Shown here piece by piece: positions 1 through 8,597 of a DNA stretch of 64,000 nt (position 1 is its first letter; every line of letters begins with the position of its first letter). The notes under the pieces were generated by a model that was given only the letters and a program-made list of their open reading frames with translations, was not told the DNA's origin and ran no database searches. The stretch is taken from positions 783,382-847,381 of the forward strand of contig CM030935.1 in the NCBI GenBank assembly GCA_018136815.1. The letters run 5' to 3'. Both the position numbers and the translations under genes were made by a program. This DNA comes from Isochrysis galbana (taxonomy: Eukaryota; Haptophyta; Isochrysidales; Isochrysidaceae).

Positions 1-938
1 CCCCCCTCGTCCTTTTGGCTTCCGACCTGTGTACACTGTTCTTCGGAGGATCGGCGGCGGCCCTCTTTGTGGTTTACAATGGTGCGCTTGGAGCACTCAC
101 CAATCCGTCCCAGCACAACAGGAGCGGTGTTCCTCTTGCCGTGAATCATCCAGACCAGTTTCTCCTTTCACTCGCGTATCCGGACATGTTTCTCTTTCGC
201 TGCCAGCGCGTGGCGATATAATGATCAGCATCACGGATTTCTTTCGTTTTGCAGGGGGTGGCGCTTCGGCGCTGCCATTACTCTTTCCTAATGCTGTTGA
301 TGTGCGCCTTGGGCTAGTTGTGCTCTCAGTCATACTCGGATGGATTGCCTTGCTGCTCAACGTGCAAGGGTTCCAAGCAGTTGCACTGACTGCCGTGGCC
401 GCCATCGCGTCGTACGCCTCGGTGCCACTCTCGTACACGATGCAGGCGAGCATTTCACCAGACAGCAATCGGGCTTTGGGGACGGCCGGGAGCAGCTCGT
501 GCAACTCGCCTTAAGATCGTGCGCCTCATGAAAAAGCCTTTAGGCTGTTTCTTTCTTTTGTGGCTGCATATGACCGCCAAAGTCGTTGGCGAAGTAAAGG
601 GATCAGCGCACCGGTCCTGCACGCTCATGCCAAAAGATTGTATTGTCTGTTTCCTTTGCAGCGAGGCCTCCGATTGCTCAGTTTCACATGGACTGGACGA
701 CCACCTGTATGGCGCACTTGTGCACAATCCTTTTCCCGCATCATTGCCCTTCGCCTTCTGACCATCGCCGTGGGTGTGCTTCGTGTGTGATCAGGTCATG
801 CTGTTTAGTGAGCCGCCATCACCACTAGCAGCTGCGGGCGCTCTTCTTGTGGTTGTGACCAACGCTGCAGTTGCGACGGCGAAAATGCGCGATGCCGAGC
901 AAGTGGTCCGAGATAGCCAGCGGGCCGAGCTTGTATAG
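1..938 (+). CDS. 3' end of a drug/metabolite-transporter (EamA/SLC35-like) membrane protein, spliced, partial
   Basis: Three exons can be joined in phase: window edge to 81, 255-445 and 795-938 (TAG stop). The joined product has three hydrophobic segments and ends with a helix preceded by MLFSEPPSPLAAAGALLVVV, which resembles the last-helix signature (F-G-E-P-x-S-P-x-x-x-x-G-A) of DMT-superfamily transporters. The stretch ending VPLSYTMQ just before it also fits. Intron 82-254 starts GTGCGC and ends TTTTGCAG. Intron 446-794 starts GCGAGC and ends GATCAG, so it would be a GC-AG intron, chosen because it restores the family motif in phase 0. Such proteins carry sugars, nucleotide sugars or metabolites across membranes; the substrate cannot be told. 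The 5' part lies outside the window. Family call is moderately sure, exon borders less so. Confidence 0.55.
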
Positions 939-1627
939 CTCTACATGTTAGCTACCACTACTTCGTGCCACACACGGCTTTCCCCCCGTGGATTATGCAG
1001 ACGTCCACCATCGGCTATCTGTCAATAGTGCAGTCGCTCAAAAACGGGCCACATTGGCAAAGTGCGAACACAATGCCATCATCTTAGGTACATGCTTTCA
1101 GCCGCCTTCGCCATCCATTCCTCTTGCACGCCGTGATGCCTGGACGGGGCACCTAGCTGAACGTGCGTATACCTCCAATGTACGATTCTGTTCTCCCTTC
1201 ATGGACGCCGCCTCGACTTGACCATTTGTCTCTCTCATCTCGTCCATGAGACCACATTAGGAAAGGTCCACAAGCGCGTGTATGCCTGATGCCCCTCTTT
1301 CCGGGCCGGGTGCACGCAAGTAGTACGAGGAGCAGCAACACTTAGATTCGGCACAAGGGGCGGTCGGAAACGCAATGCTGTGCATGTGTGGTCCACTGTC
1401 TCAAGTATAGTGTGGCATTACGCACGGCATGTTCATGGCATGTGGCATGCTGCCCATGGTTTTGTCTATCTAGCGCTTAGCGACCTATAGCGACGACCAT
1501 TTTGTGGTGCTTGTCCTCAGAATCTCTCACTCATCCCTTGTCGTGGCTACCGCGACGCGAGCCTGCGCGCAGCAGCGCTCTTCTTGATTACGATTCTGAA
1601 TGATTTGATCCGATACAAAAAAATCTT
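939..1627. other. intergenic stretch, nothing recognised
   Basis: Only short open frames without recognisable domains. It probably holds the 3' untranslated region of the transporter gene. The next gene on the right is convergent (its stop is at 2428). Confidence 0.4.
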
Positions 1628-1796
1628 TCTCTTAAGCGGCGAAGCACCTTGGGAGGTGCTGCATGTCGCAGCTTGCCTCGAGGACGGGGTGTGTTTACAA
1701 TACATGGAACGTCCATTTTACCGTAATATATGGAGCTTAGAGCACTCAATTGTCGCGAAGCACCTTCAAAGGTGCTTCCTGCCGCCGCTTAAGAGA
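1628..1796. repeat. fold-back MITE-like element, 169 bp
   Basis: The ends are inverted repeats starting TCTCTTAAGCGGC; the right copy has a 5-base insertion relative to the left. Just inside each end is a small palindrome, AAGCACCTT-GGG-AGGTGCT on the left and AAGCACCTT-CAA-AGGTGCTT on the right. It has no coding capacity. No clear target-site duplication is visible. Superfamily unknown. Confidence 0.55.
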
Positions 1797-1994
1797 TAAT
1801 ATTCTTTATTACCGCACATGCGGCCATGGACCCACTACTTTATCTCCTTACTGCCGCAGCGGCGAAATCGGCGCTTCCAGTCGGTCTCTTTAGTTTTTCT
1901 TTTGGTAGGTTGCAGCAGCGCGGCTCACTATCGCCCTAGCACCATTGCGGTGACCAGGGCGGCCGAGAGGAGGGGAAGCTACGCCATCGCTCGC

Positions 1995-2295
1995 GCTCTC
2001 TTCGTCACAGAACCGGATAAAATTTCTCTACAAACCCCACGCACATCACACCCCCACTCCCCTAGCCCTTTCCCCCGCCTGCCATCAGGCGCGACTCCCC
2101 CCGTACTACTAGGAGGATAGGGAGCTAAAGGGCTTAGATATGGTCCGGCGGCCCGCGCCCCCCTTGGTGATCATTCCCCCCCTTCCTCCTGTGTCCCGGG
2201 TAGGCGGCGGCCTCAGTCCCGACTTATCCCGTAAACAGGCGCTGGACTTACCTCTTTTTCGGTGGGCGGAGCTGTCGCTCGCGCCTACGAACTAG
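1995..2295 (-). repeat. tail repeat shared with 24270-24580 and 55373-55640
   Basis: Read on the minus strand it contains the landmarks TAAGTCCAGCGCCTG, GATAAGTCGGGAC and GGACCATATCTAAGCCC in the order seen at 24300-24450 and 55430-55560. At 23835-24579 this segment forms the 3' half of a target-duplicated SINE-like element, so here it is a 5'-truncated copy or the surviving tail of an older element. No coding function seen. Confidence 0.6.
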
Positions 2296-2420
2296 CGTTA
2301 AAACGATAGGGTCATGGAGCGTGCCACGCTCCCCTCCTCTCTCTCCGCCCACCCTGCCACGCCGGCTGACCATGTGATGGCCGACGCCGCACACACACAG
2401 CGACCCCAACCAGCTCGCTA
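2292..2420 (+). mobile_element. LINE 5' fragment with hairpin head
   Basis: The stem CTAGCGTT/AACGATAG (one mismatch) is followed after 4 bases by ATGGAGCGTGCCACGC. The reading frame from 2314 starts MERATLPSSLSAHP, almost identical to the start of the LINE whose head is at 47698-47720. Only about 130 bp remain. It lies against the 3' end of the TPR-Aha1 gene. Confidence 0.6.
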
Positions 2421-2427
2421 GCTAGCC

Positions 2428-4786
2428 TCACTGTGCGGTGAACTCCTCGAATTTTTGCCGAAAAAGCATGACCCTCTCCCACAACATCCGTCCGAGCTTG
2501 CCCTCCACCATCCTAGCAGGGCGTGGAGCGAGTGGGCCGATGAGATTGAGTAAAGCTATCTCCTCGTCGGTATCTTCTAGCGGCTGGGTATCAAAGCTGA
2601 GGTCGACCTCGTACGCGGAGTCCGGCTCGTTCGCGCTGCATAAATCATCGAGTCGCACTGTCCCCGAGTAGCAAACCTTGCCGTGGTCCACGCTCGCGCG
2701 CCACATCACGTCAAAAGACAGGTCGAAGTAAGCCGAGCGGCGGCCACGTGTGCGCGCAGTACGAACCCAAGCCTCTCCACGGAAATTGCGCACACCCGTC
2801 ACCACGAGAAGTGCACCGTCCTCGTCTGTGCAAGCGAGGCGAACCTGGAGACAAAAACAAAGCAGGCGAGGGATTTGGCTGACGTCTAGATTGCAAAGCG
2901 AGCGAAGACGCATCCGCTCCATGAACAGCAAGTGTGGAGGAGGGTGGGTGGACAAGAACTGTGAGCTCAATTAGGACGCCGTGGGCGGTGGACAAGGAGC
3001 ACCACGGGGACAAAGGCGCACCAGCTGACTTTGGAACCATTCTCGCGCCCAGCCAAAGCGTTGCTCCGGCTGCAGGCTGTGAGTCGATCCGCCCTTGCTG
3101 ACAAGATCGCGTGCAGCCATCCATGAATCAATATGCGGCAACAACTGAGTGCTAGCTGCTGTGCTCGAGTCGCCGGTCGGTCGTTCAGTAGGGTGGGCTG
3201 TGGCGCTATGTGCGTGACACGGTCTCTGAGTACTCGCATGCCCTGAGGTCTGCGAATGGACGACACATGAAGCACCTTCGCGCTCCGGCGCGGCAGATGT
3301 GGCCGGCGTTGAAGTTGAATCCAAGGGAGAGCAACTCCAATCATCCGTCGTCGTCATTTGTTCCGAGGGTAATCTAGCGCTTTCTCGTTTGTTTGTTGCT
3401 CCCACTCTACCGCTGCTTGCTTTTAGGTGTGTTTCCCCGCTTGCGTCCCGTCTGGTGCCATATTGCAGGGTGCGCAGCAACGCGTCCACGTGCCTGTCTC
3501 CTGGGACAAGCCGTTCGGCGGCAAGCAAGTCGCTCTTCGCACCTTCAACATTCTCAAGGCTGGCCCGAGCTAGGGCGCGGCGGTAATGCGCCTTGGCTCC
3601 AGTCCAAGCTTCGGGGATGTCGAGCGCGAGCACCGCCGTGCATGCTTCCTCTGCGTGAGTCCAGTGGTCTTCCTTCAGGTAGGCGGCGGCGGCATTGTTG
3701 AGACAGGCCGCCCGGATCCGATCAGCCACGAGTAGGGCCCCCCGATTCAGCCACCACATCCCACGCCGTGCATCGCCCGCCCGCTGGGCGCCAGCTATGT
3801 ATTCTTNNNNNNNNNNNNNNNNNNNNNNNNNNNNNNNNNNNNNNNNNNNNNNNNNNNNNNNNNNNNNNNNNNNNNNNNNNNNNNNNNNNNNNNNNNNNNN
3901 NNNNNNTGATGGCGAGCGGATAGTCACCTAAGCGCAAGGCCTTGGAGCCCGCCTCCTTCAAATTAGTCGCCTCCTCGATCAGTCGGTCGTACGGCTCACG
4001 CCCACGCGAGGCGTAGGCTATCACGGTAAGGTTGCCAAAGAGCAAAGCAACTATCCCTCTCCAACCACTAGAGATAGATGCGCCTTTGTCTCGCTGCACG
4101 TCCTCGGCGTGGGCCAGGAGGATGCTCTCTGCCAGGAGACGGGAGCCAACCACGGCGATCAGGGTTACACACCATCCGATGAGCCAGCTCCACCGGAAGG
4201 GCCAGATGCTTGAGGCGAGTGGGCTCAGACGGCTTTTGTGCAGGTTAGCCCTCACCGCCGCAAGAGTTGCGCGGTGTGCGCGACCACTCCGCACGGCTAA
4301 GTAGCCGTCGCGTGCAAGCTGCGTGCCGACGCGAAGCAGTGGGACGCGTCGTTTAATCACGACCACGGACGCTGGGTCAAGCGCCATGTCACGCCAGTCG
4401 ATGGCACCGCCCGCAGCGATGGCCTCACTTATCTCAGGCCACAGATCATGCGCCACGTAAGGCTTGAGGCGCTCGCGCACGCTGCGCCAGGGCGTGACGC
4501 GCGGCTGCGTGGCGCTACATACGAGCGACGGGGGGACTGCCCACATGCCCCACACGTTCGGCCGCGAGAGGCCTCGCTGCTCGAGCTCAGCGCCCATATG
4601 CGGCATCACGCTCGCCACGGGGCCGAGCACATGGCACTCGCAGCGCGCGTCGGCGGCCTCGGCGCGCACGACGGCAAGGGCGTGGGCGACGCGCCGAGCC
4701 GTCGCCTCCGCCTCCGCCGCAGGGTCCTCCGGAAAGCCGAACGGCGAGGTGTAGGTCCCACGCGAGGTGGAGGCTGAGGTCCACAT
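2428..4786 (-). CDS. TPR plus Aha1 N-domain protein, probable Hsp90 co-chaperone, with N-terminal membrane segments
   Basis: Exon 1 runs 4786-3022 and is broken by 100 N (3807-3906). The intron 3021-2845 starts GTGCGC and ends CTCCAG. Exon 2 is 2844-2428. The last ~150 residues fit the Aha1 N-terminal domain: a WAREWF lead, then GEAWVRTARTRGRRSAYFD, a G-x-V step, and a helical end (GRMLWERVMLFRQKFEEF). Aha1-N binds the Hsp90 middle domain and stimulates its ATPase. Before it are TPR helices (around NLKEAGSKALRLGDYPLAI and LNNAAAAYLKEDHWTHAEEA), the usual docking unit for Hsp90 tails, then a low-complexity linker. The first ~280 residues are unrecognised and include two hydrophobic helices (WSWLIGWCVTLIAVVGSRLL; GWRGIVALLFGNLTVIAY), suggesting membrane anchoring. 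The N gap hides the first TPR and the true frame across it. Two fused gene models cannot be excluded. Confidence 0.65.
3807..3906. other. assembly gap of 100 N
   Basis: One hundred unresolved bases inside the TPR coding region. The round number suggests a fixed placeholder, so the reading frame across it is not reliable. Confidence 0.98.
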
Positions 4787-4859
4787 CGGCTGGAGGCGTA
4801 CGTGAGACGGGCGAAAGGCACTGCGGGGATACTTTTCTTTACTTCAGCTCATCCAGACC

Positions 4860-5060
4860 GTCAAGAGTTTTCGAGTTTTCTTGTTGTGGTGTTGTGGTGG
4901 CGTCAGAGTTTTCTTGTTGTATGAGTATAACCTTAATACTGAGGGACCGAGGCCGATCGACGGCAACGGAGCCCCTACGGTAGAAGGGGCGCAACGAAGA
5001 CTACTGGTACCTTTAAAGACAACGACTTCGCAGTGTTGGAACTAGGTCATACTACCTCCG
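4860..5060. repeat. short repeats and a possible MITE upstream of the co-chaperone gene
   Basis: The motif GAGTTTTCTTGTTGT occurs twice (about 4875-4890 and 4906-4920); a longer form, GTCAGAGTTTTCTTGTTGT, recurs at 50919-50937. From about 4924 the sequence GTATAACCTTA followed by GGGACCG and TCGACGGCAACG matches both inverted ends of the element at 57881-58255. A weak mirror of the end (AGGTCATACT) lies at about 5042-5051. This would be a ~130-bp non-autonomous copy. Confidence 0.4.
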
Positions 5061-5335
5061 TCTCAAAACTGAAGCTGAAGCCTCTGCTTTATTCTTTATT
5101 GGCGGTTTCCCTAAACTATTGACTATTGTTATAGTTTGAACTATGGAGCGTGCCGCGACCGCTCCCGAGCCTCAGGCGACCCTCGCCACTGCGCCCCACC
5201 TGGGACGCCCCACGCCGCCCGAGGCGGCTCGTCAGAAAGCCCTCTCAAAGCCCATCCAGCCCATCCAAACCACACCCGCGCGAGCGCGCGGGGTGGCGAG
5301 CACTGGCACCGAACAGGTTGCCACCATGGCTCTGC

Positions 5336-5518
5336 CCTAGATGGGAAATACGTATTTACCGTATTTGGCCAGAGGCCAAATACATCTGTATTTGGCTGTA
5401 TTTGAAGCGCGTCCTGGGTTGTAGGCCTTGAATGTATTTGAAATGTATTTGGCCGGAGGCCAAATACTTATGTATTTGGCTGTATTTGCAGGCCCCAGCA
5501 CCGTATTTCCCATCCAGG
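5336..5518. mobile_element. 183-bp MITE, hAT-like (8-bp duplication)
   Basis: The 8-bp duplication GGCTCTGC (5328-5335 and 5519-5526) encloses inverted ends CCTAGATGGGAAATACG and, from the right, CCTGGATGGGAAATACG. The interior has two near-perfect palindromes of the type GTATTTGGCC-agA-GGCCAAATAC. No coding capacity. An 8-bp duplication is typical of the hAT superfamily. Confidence 0.75.
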
Positions 5519-5717
5519 GGCTCTGCGCATCATGCAGGGGGTCTTTGAGACCCCCTCCAACAGTGGGAAACCCTCCCACCCCAAGAGCACCTAAGGTGGG
5601 AGGGCAGCTCAGCTGCCCTCCCCATGGTGGAAACCTCTACCATCAGTGCACCCAACATGGGAGGGCACTTCACAACAATCAATCTTCCACAGAGAGCACT
5701 CAATGCCTCTGTTTTCC

Positions 5718-6110
5718 AACATGTTGACACACTTCTCATCTTCACCCCACTCTTGTGGGCCACAAGTACCTACAACTCAGTGCCCTGCCTTGGGCCCTCT
5801 TTGAACACTTGACTCCCTCTCCCACTCCCCCTTCACACTACACACTACAACCAACCCAAACAACACGAACCCCCTTGCCTTGTGTTTCAAGCACCAAAAA
5901 TTTCAACTCAAGACACATGTTGATACACTTCTCGTCTTCGTCCCACTCTTGTGGGCCACAAGTACCTACAACTCAGTGCCCTGCCTTGGGCCCTCTTTCA
6001 ACACTTCACTTCCTCTCCCACTCCCTCTTCCATCTACAACCAACCCAAGAAGCACAAACCCCCTCGCCCTCGGTTTCAAACACCAAAAAATTCGACTCAA
6101 GACAAGAGGG
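5718..6110. repeat. two-copy tandem duplication, unit ~197 bp
   Basis: The block containing CACTCTTGTGGGCCACAAGT and CTACAACTCAGTGCCCTG occurs at about 5720-5830 and again at 5917-6025. A following block (TTTCAA..CACCAAAAA..TTC..ACTCAAGACA) is also repeated. It lies inside the element 5112-6454 and is probably noncoding. Confidence 0.65.
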
Positions 6111-6549
6111 AGGACATGTGTTGAGGCGGCGTCGCTGCCCATGCCTAGCGCAAGGGTATAGCGCCGCCACTCAGACATCTCCTTCCCCACAGCTCCTCTT
6201 TGAGGAGTTGCTCCTCACCCTCCCATTAGGCCCCCTTGCCTGCGAGACCAATACAGGATCTTGGCGTGGAGGGCTGTCTGAGTGTGGAGGGAGGGGCGCT
6301 CCGGCTAGCGCAGGTAGAAGGCTAGTGAAGAGCTGGGTGGCACAAGGGGGGAAGGGTGCTTGCGCTTGCCGCGGCAGGGAGTCCTGTCATGAGTGAGCGC
6401 TAGTCCCATTCCTTTGCCGCTTCGCGATCCATAAAAAGTTGCTAAACATTTAAATTTATTGGCGGTTTCCCGGTTTCGGTTTCAATAAGCCGATAAGAGA
6501 ACACATGAACAAAAACTATCTTGTAAGTTAGATAGCGAGTACAATGGGC

Positions 6550-7230
6550 CGTACGCGGGCTGGGGGACGCTGGGAGACGCTGGGGGAGGGGGCTGGGGGA
6601 AGGCGCTAGGGGACGCTGGGGGAGGGGGCTGGGGGACGCTGGGGGACGCTGGGGGAGGGCGCTGGGGGAGGGCGCTGGGGGACGCTGGGGGAGGGCGCTG
6701 GGGGACGCTGGGAGACGCTGGGGGAGGGGCTGGGGGAAGGCGCTGGGAGACGCTGGTGGACACTGGGGGAAGGCGCTGGGGGACGCTGGGAGACGCTGGG
6801 GGAAGGCGCTACGCTGGGGGAGGGGGCTGGGGGAAGGCGCTTGGGGACGCTGGTGGACGCTGGGGGAAGGCGCTGGTGGACGCTGGGGGACGCTTGGGGA
6901 GGGCGCTGGGGGACGCTGGGAGACGCTAGGGGAGGGGGCTGGGGGAAGGCGCTGGGAGACGCTGGTGGACGCTGGGGGAAGGCGCTGGGGGAAGGCGCTG
7001 GGGGACGCTGGGGGAGGGCGCTTGGGGACGCTGGGGGACGCTGGGGAGGACGCTGGGGAGGGCGCTGGGAGAGGGCGCTGGGAGACGCGAGCAGGGAAAC
7101 TCGAGTCTCGAGTCTCGAGTCTCGAGTCTCGAGTTTCCCCCGCGAACTCGGAACTCGAGTCTCGAGACGGGGGCTAGGGGAAGGCGCTGGGGGAAGGCGC
7201 TGGTGGACGCTGGGGGAAGGCGACATCAAG
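6550..7230. repeat. GC-rich minisatellite and CTCGAGT array
   Basis: Imperfect tandem units of the type GCTGGGGGACGCTGGGGGA and GGCGCTGGGGGA fill 6550-7080 and resume at 7165-7230. A short CTCGAGT array (about 7100-7165) interrupts them. Units are multiples of about 6 and 12 bases with variable G runs. Open frames across it are a by-product of the repeat. Confidence 0.8.
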
Positions 7231-7449
7231 GACCTCAGTATCCACGCGGGGCCCAAGGGTTGCAAAGGCTACAACAAAGGATACACCATGGCCTTCCATC
7301 AAGTCGCGTTCCGTCAAAAGAGGACCAGGTGGTTTTTCAAAATATCTGTTTTCTTTTTAGTTATTAACAACAGTGGTACAAAACAAAGCTAATCACGCTT
7401 CCCCCCCCCCACGCGCGCTTTCCTCTCAACACGCAGTGACTCTCCCCAG

Positions 7450-7917
7450 CTATGCGTGTTGAGTTTTCATCTTCTTCGTCTTTTTCTCACACCCCTCTTC
7501 CTCGATGGCGACGATGTCGTTCGGCTGATCTTGGATGGCGAGGTCTGTGATGCGTGAGAGGACGCTTGGTCGGTCCTGCATGTAGAGCTTGCCCGCTGTT
7601 CGGCGCACTTGCGCCATGGGATTCGTTTCAGCGTACGCGACCGCCATGATGTATTCCATGCAGAGGTAGGCGAGGGCGGCCTGCTCTCCAATGTATCTGG
7701 TCTTTGGGAATGGGATCTTGTCGTACTCGTCGGAGTAGTCGCCGACGAGCATGAGGGTTGCCTTGCACCAACGGCCCATGTATGGCTCGATGAGTGCCCA
7801 CATCGACGGGTAGCGTTCCTTGGCCAGATCCACGCGGAAGTCTCCACATCCACGGCCCATGCCAGAGGCTGTGACGAGCAGCATCGCCAGGATGGCGCCG
7901 CCCATGCCCTCCTCCAT
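7450..7917 (-). CDS. unrecognised protein, possible 3' exon
   Basis: An open frame of about 155 residues with balanced, protein-like composition (for example DFRVDLAKERYPSMWALIEP, and CMEYIMAVAYAETNPMAQV) and a basic tail (KKTKKMKTQHA). A possible splice acceptor TCAG lies just upstream (about 7928), in frame with FCEHMEEGMGG, so this may be the last exon of a longer minus-strand gene whose 5' part has been lost to the ankyrin piece and the LINE on its right. No family recognised; predicted mainly helical. Confidence 0.4.
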   Translation of the reverse strand: MEEGMGGAILAMLLVTASGMGRGCGDFRVDLAKERYPSMWALIEPYMGRWCKATLMLVGDYSDEYDKIPFPKTRYIGEQAALAYLCMEYIMAVAYAETNPMAQVRRTAGKLYMQDRPSVLSRITDLAIQDQPNDIVAIEEEGCEKKTKKMKTQHA

Positions 7918-7924
7918 GTGTTCG

Positions 7925-8075
7925 CAGAACCTGAAGGCTGCACGGCGACGCGCTGCGCCTCGCGTGTGCCGCCGGCCAGCTGGCGTGCGCCGAGCTGCTC
8001 ATCGCGGCGGGCGCACCCGTCGAAGGGCGCGGCAACGGGCACGACCGACATGGACATGACAGGACCACGAGCTAG
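7925..8075 (+). pseudogene. ankyrin-repeat fragment
   Basis: The plus-strand frame reads HGDALRLACAAGQLACAELL followed by IAAGAPVEGRGNG, which is one good ankyrin repeat (x-A-L-x-x-A-x-x-x-G..ELL-x-x-G-A). It ends at TAG near 8073. No further repeats are in phase on either side, so it looks like a stranded exon of an ankyrin gene cut by the LINE insertion at 8161. Confidence 0.5.
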
Positions 8076-8597
8076 CCAGATGTGCGCTTCCACTCAAGTA
8101 GCCTCCCGCTGCTCATGGAAGCTATTCTGATGGTCATGCTTTCCAATCTACTCGGCAGAACCTACTTTTATAAGTGGGGGTCAATGGGGGCCTCGCGCCC
8201 CCCTCTCTCCATCGCGGACACCCCCCGGGGTGGGCCCGTACAATCAACCCCAGCCCCTGCCCTTTGGCAGGGGCTGGGCAATCAACACTCTGGCCCAGAC
8301 CCCTAGTGGGCGCGGGCCGAGACTCGCACTCCCACGCCCAGCATGGGCCTGCCCTCGAGCTGACTCCCCCCCCTCCCCTGGTCGCCAGGCATACAGAGGC
8401 CACTGGGAGGCTCCAATGGCCAGCGTGGCAAGCGTGGGAGAGGCAGGGGGGGCCAGGGGCTGAGCCCCAGCCTCCACTGCCCCCTGAGCTGCCCTTGCTG
8501 GCCCTCTGGGAGCCCCCAAAGGCCCTCTGAGAGCAGGCCGTGGCGCGCCGCATGGCGACGCGCCGCAGGGAGAGGGGCGGAGGAGAATGGAGAGAGG

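Larger units (their letters stand above)
5112..6454 (+). mobile_element. LINE-derived element with hairpin head and 17-bp target-site duplication
   Basis: It is flanked by exact copies of TTTATTGGCGGTTTCCC (5095-5111 and 6455-6471). It begins TAAACTATTGACTATTG, forming AAACTAT/ATAGTTT with a 7-base duplication in the left arm, then ATG at 5143. The frame reads MERAATAPEPQATLATAP and is shared with 51205. The ORF is short and ends near 5340 beside an inserted MITE (5336-5518). The remaining ~900 bp has no LINE enzyme; it holds palindromes and an internal ~197-bp direct repeat. The 3' end reads ATAAAAAGTTGCTAAACATTTAA. Confidence 0.75.

Noticed and set aside
6550-7230. CRISPR array
   Set aside because: Repeats are contiguous and degenerate with no spacers; the genome is eukaryotic.
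6482-7392. Long open frames on both strands over the minisatellite
   Set aside because: They follow from a repeat whose period is a multiple of three; composition is only a few residues and no domain is present.
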